NCBI GenBank assembly: GCA_018716005.1
Contig: DVKN01000235.1
Coordinates: forward strand, 1-22,840
Direction of reading: 5' to 3'
DNA: 22,840 nucleotides
Source: Candidatus Scatomorpha stercoravium
GTDB lineage: Bacteria > Bacillota > Clostridia > Oscillospirales > Oscillospiraceae
Shown here: in pieces, positions 21,441 to 22,840 of the stretch
Layout: the number at the start of each line of letters is the position of its first letter
How positions within the stretch are numbered: position 1 is the stretch's first letter
The notes under the pieces: generated by a model
Seen by the model: only the letters and a program-made list of their open reading frames with translations
Database searches by the model: none
What the model was told of the DNA's origin: nothing
Translations under genes and position numbers: made by a program

Positions 21441-22436
21441 ATGAACGAACGCTTCAGCTCCCCGCGCATCGCCGTGATAGGCGGCGGCACGGGCCTCTCG
21501 ACCATGCTGCGCGGGCTAAAGAAGCTCTCGCGCAATATAACGGCCATCGTCACGGTCGCCGACGACGGCGGCGGCAGCGGCATGCTCCGCGCCGACCTCG
21601 GGATGCCTCCCCCGGGCGACGTGCGCAACTGCATCCAGGCCCTCGCGAACACCGAGCCCATCATGGAGAAGCTGCTTGCCTACCGCTTTACGGAGGGCAG
21701 CCTGAAGGGACAGAGCTTCGGCAACCTCTTCCTCGCGGCCCTGAACGGGATGTCGGACACCTTCGACGAGGCCGTGCGGCGGATGTCCGACGTCCTCGCC
21801 ATAACGGGCCGGGTCCTGCCCGTCACGAACGAGAATGTGTATCTCGCGGCGGAGTTCTCCGACGGCAGCGAGGCCGTCGGCGAGAGCCACATCGCGGAGT
21901 TCAAGAAGGGCACGGATAAGCGCATAGAGCGCGTGCGGCTCATACCCGAGCGGCCGCGCGCCCTCCCCGAGGCGATACGCGCCATAGAGGAGGCGGACAT
22001 GATAGTCCTCGGCCCGGGCAGCCTCTATACGTCCATAATGCCGAACCTCGTCACCGACGGGGTGGCGGAGGCCGTGGCACGCGCCGACGCCTTCAAGATA
22101 TACGTCCTCAACGTCATGACCCAGGACGGCGAGACGGAGGGCTACACCGCGAGCGACCACATCTCGGCGCTCTTCTCAAACTCCGGCGAGCACCTCTTCG
22201 ACTGGTGCCTCGCCAACTGCCTCGCCATCCCGGCCGACTTCGTGCGCCGCTACGCATCGGAGGGCGCGGAGCCGGTAAAGATAGACGACGAGGCGGTTAA
22301 GAAGCTCGGCGTCGGCATAGTCCGCGCCCCGGTAGCCGGCTGGCGCAGCGGCTATGTGCGCCACGACCCCGACGTGCTCAGCCGCGAGCTGCTGCGCGTC
22401 TACCGCGAGAAGTCGCATACGCGCGTATACGGATGA
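21441..22436 (+). CDS. yvcK: YvcK/CofD-like gluconeogenesis factor
   Basis: A 331-residue protein of the CofD-like group. It shows VIGGGTGLSTMLRGLK near the N-terminus, then VADDGGGSGMLRADLGMPPPGD, SFGNLFLAAL and LGPGSLYTSIMPNL. YvcK (GlmR) is needed for growth on gluconeogenic carbon and, in Bacillus, binds UDP-GlcNAc and stimulates GlmS, tying carbon status to wall precursor supply. AGGGGTGA spans the rapZ stop codon and lies before ATG 21441. Confidence 0.96.
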   Translation: MNERFSSPRIAVIGGGTGLSTMLRGLKKLSRNITAIVTVADDGGGSGMLRADLGMPPPGDVRNCIQALANTEPIMEKLLAYRFTEGSLKGQSFGNLFLAALNGMSDTFDEAVRRMSDVLAITGRVLPVTNENVYLAAEFSDGSEAVGESHIAEFKKGTDKRIERVRLIPERPRALPEAIRAIEEADMIVLGPGSLYTSIMPNLVTDGVAEAVARADAFKIYVLNVMTQDGETEGYTASDHISALFSNSGEHLFDWCLANCLAIPADFVRRYASEGAEPVKIDDEAVKKLGVGIVRAPVAGWRSGYVRHDPDVLSRELLRVYREKSHTRVYG

Positions 22437-22440
22437 GGTG

Positions 22441-22840
22441 ATGGAATTGTCCTTCGCTGCCAGGGCCAAGGCAGAGCTCTGCCGGGTCAAGACTACGAAA
22501 AAATGCTGCGCCGCGGCCGAGTGCTACGGCGCGCTGCTCTACTGCAACAGCTTCACATCGCGCGAAATCCGCGTCATAACCGGCTCGGCCGAGTTCGCCG
22601 AGAGGCTGCCGCGGCTCTTCCGGCGCGCCTTCGGCTTCGGCTTCGACGTCCTGCCCGCGCCGGACACGAGGCCCGGCGCGAGGCGCACGCTGCTCATTGA
22701 GGACCGCGACAAGCTCGCCGGGGTCTTCCGCGCCTTCGGCATGGAGCCGGACGACACGCTGACGCTGCACATAAACCTCGGCGTGCTCGAGAACGACTGC
22801 TGCAAGGCGAGCTTCGTGCGCGGGGCCTTCCTCGCGGGCG
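22441..22840 (+). CDS. whiA: WhiA DNA-binding regulator, N-terminal part (runs off window)
   Basis: ATG 22441, preceded by GAGGTG, opens a frame that stays open to the end of the window (133 codons). It reads MELSFAARAKAELCRVK, then CCAAAECYGALLY and LENDCCKASFVRGAFLAG, the LAGLIDADG-related N-terminal part of WhiA. The C-terminal helix-turn-helix is beyond the window. WhiA acts with division and sporulation control in Streptomyces and with division and chromosome segregation in Bacillus. It follows yvcK by 4 bp, the expected order. Confidence 0.93.
   Translation, partial: MELSFAARAKAELCRVKTTKKCCAAAECYGALLYCNSFTSREIRVITGSAEFAERLPRLFRRAFGFGFDVLPAPDTRPGARRTLLIEDRDKLAGVFRAFGMEPDDTLTLHINLGVLENDCCKASFVRGAFLAG

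Overview
The window is a GC-rich (clearly above 60% by eye), densely packed bacterial chromosome segment with no mobile elements, CRISPR arrays, rRNA or tRNA genes. The gene content (Spo0A, a GerM-type lipoprotein, HPr kinase, WhiA, YqhQ/DUF1385, a DUF975 protein, SD motifs close to GGAGGTGA) points to a Gram-positive, spore-former-lineage member of Clostridia, most likely a high-GC gut-type Oscillospirales or relative. The taxon is inferred from gene families, not from a marker search.

Layout. (1) 1-4316, minus strand: one operon reading comEA-like gene, OmpR-type response regulator, sensor kinase, GerM-type lipoprotein, M24 aminopeptidase, alpha/beta hydrolase (cut by the window edge). (2) 4361-6902, plus strand: a good sigma-A promoter, a D-Ala-D-Ala carboxypeptidase with a long cytoplasmic tail, and an unrecognised two-helix membrane protein, closed by a bidirectional terminator. 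(3) 6914-8001, minus strand: spo0A and its AT-rich upstream region. (4) 8002-15242, minus strand: a probable long operon reading response regulator, kinase, yqhQ, prmC, recA, recX, rimO, pgsA; the last four genes overlap by ATGA. (5) 15287-16783, plus strand: an Sfp-type phosphopantetheinyl transferase and a DUF975 membrane protein, each with its own promoter. (6) 16789-16898, minus strand: a 21-codon gene with a near-perfect ribosome binding site and its own terminator. (7) 16979-18268, plus strand: an M16 peptidase. (8) 18306-18570, minus strand: rpmB. (9) 18630-22840, plus strand: hprK-murB-rapZ-yvcK-whiA, the classic Firmicutes cluster joining carbon-status signalling to cell-wall synthesis; whiA runs off the window.

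Most notable. The Spo0A protein has an intact DNA-binding domain but a receiver lacking the phosphoacceptor aspartate (Asn57), the second acidic-pocket residue (Pro12) and the conserved lysine (Ile107). Its linker is built from six or seven 18-bp tandem units. Its upstream region carries four sequences resembling 0A boxes, placed at roughly 10-bp multiples. This suggests a sporulation master regulator, or a paralogue, uncoupled from the phosphorelay. Other leads are the 21-residue acidic peptide gene at 16820-16885, a response regulator-kinase-GerMN lipoprotein trio resembling actinobacterial MtrA-MtrB-LpqB, and paired TTVL motifs in the carboxypeptidase tail that could be kinase/FHA sites.
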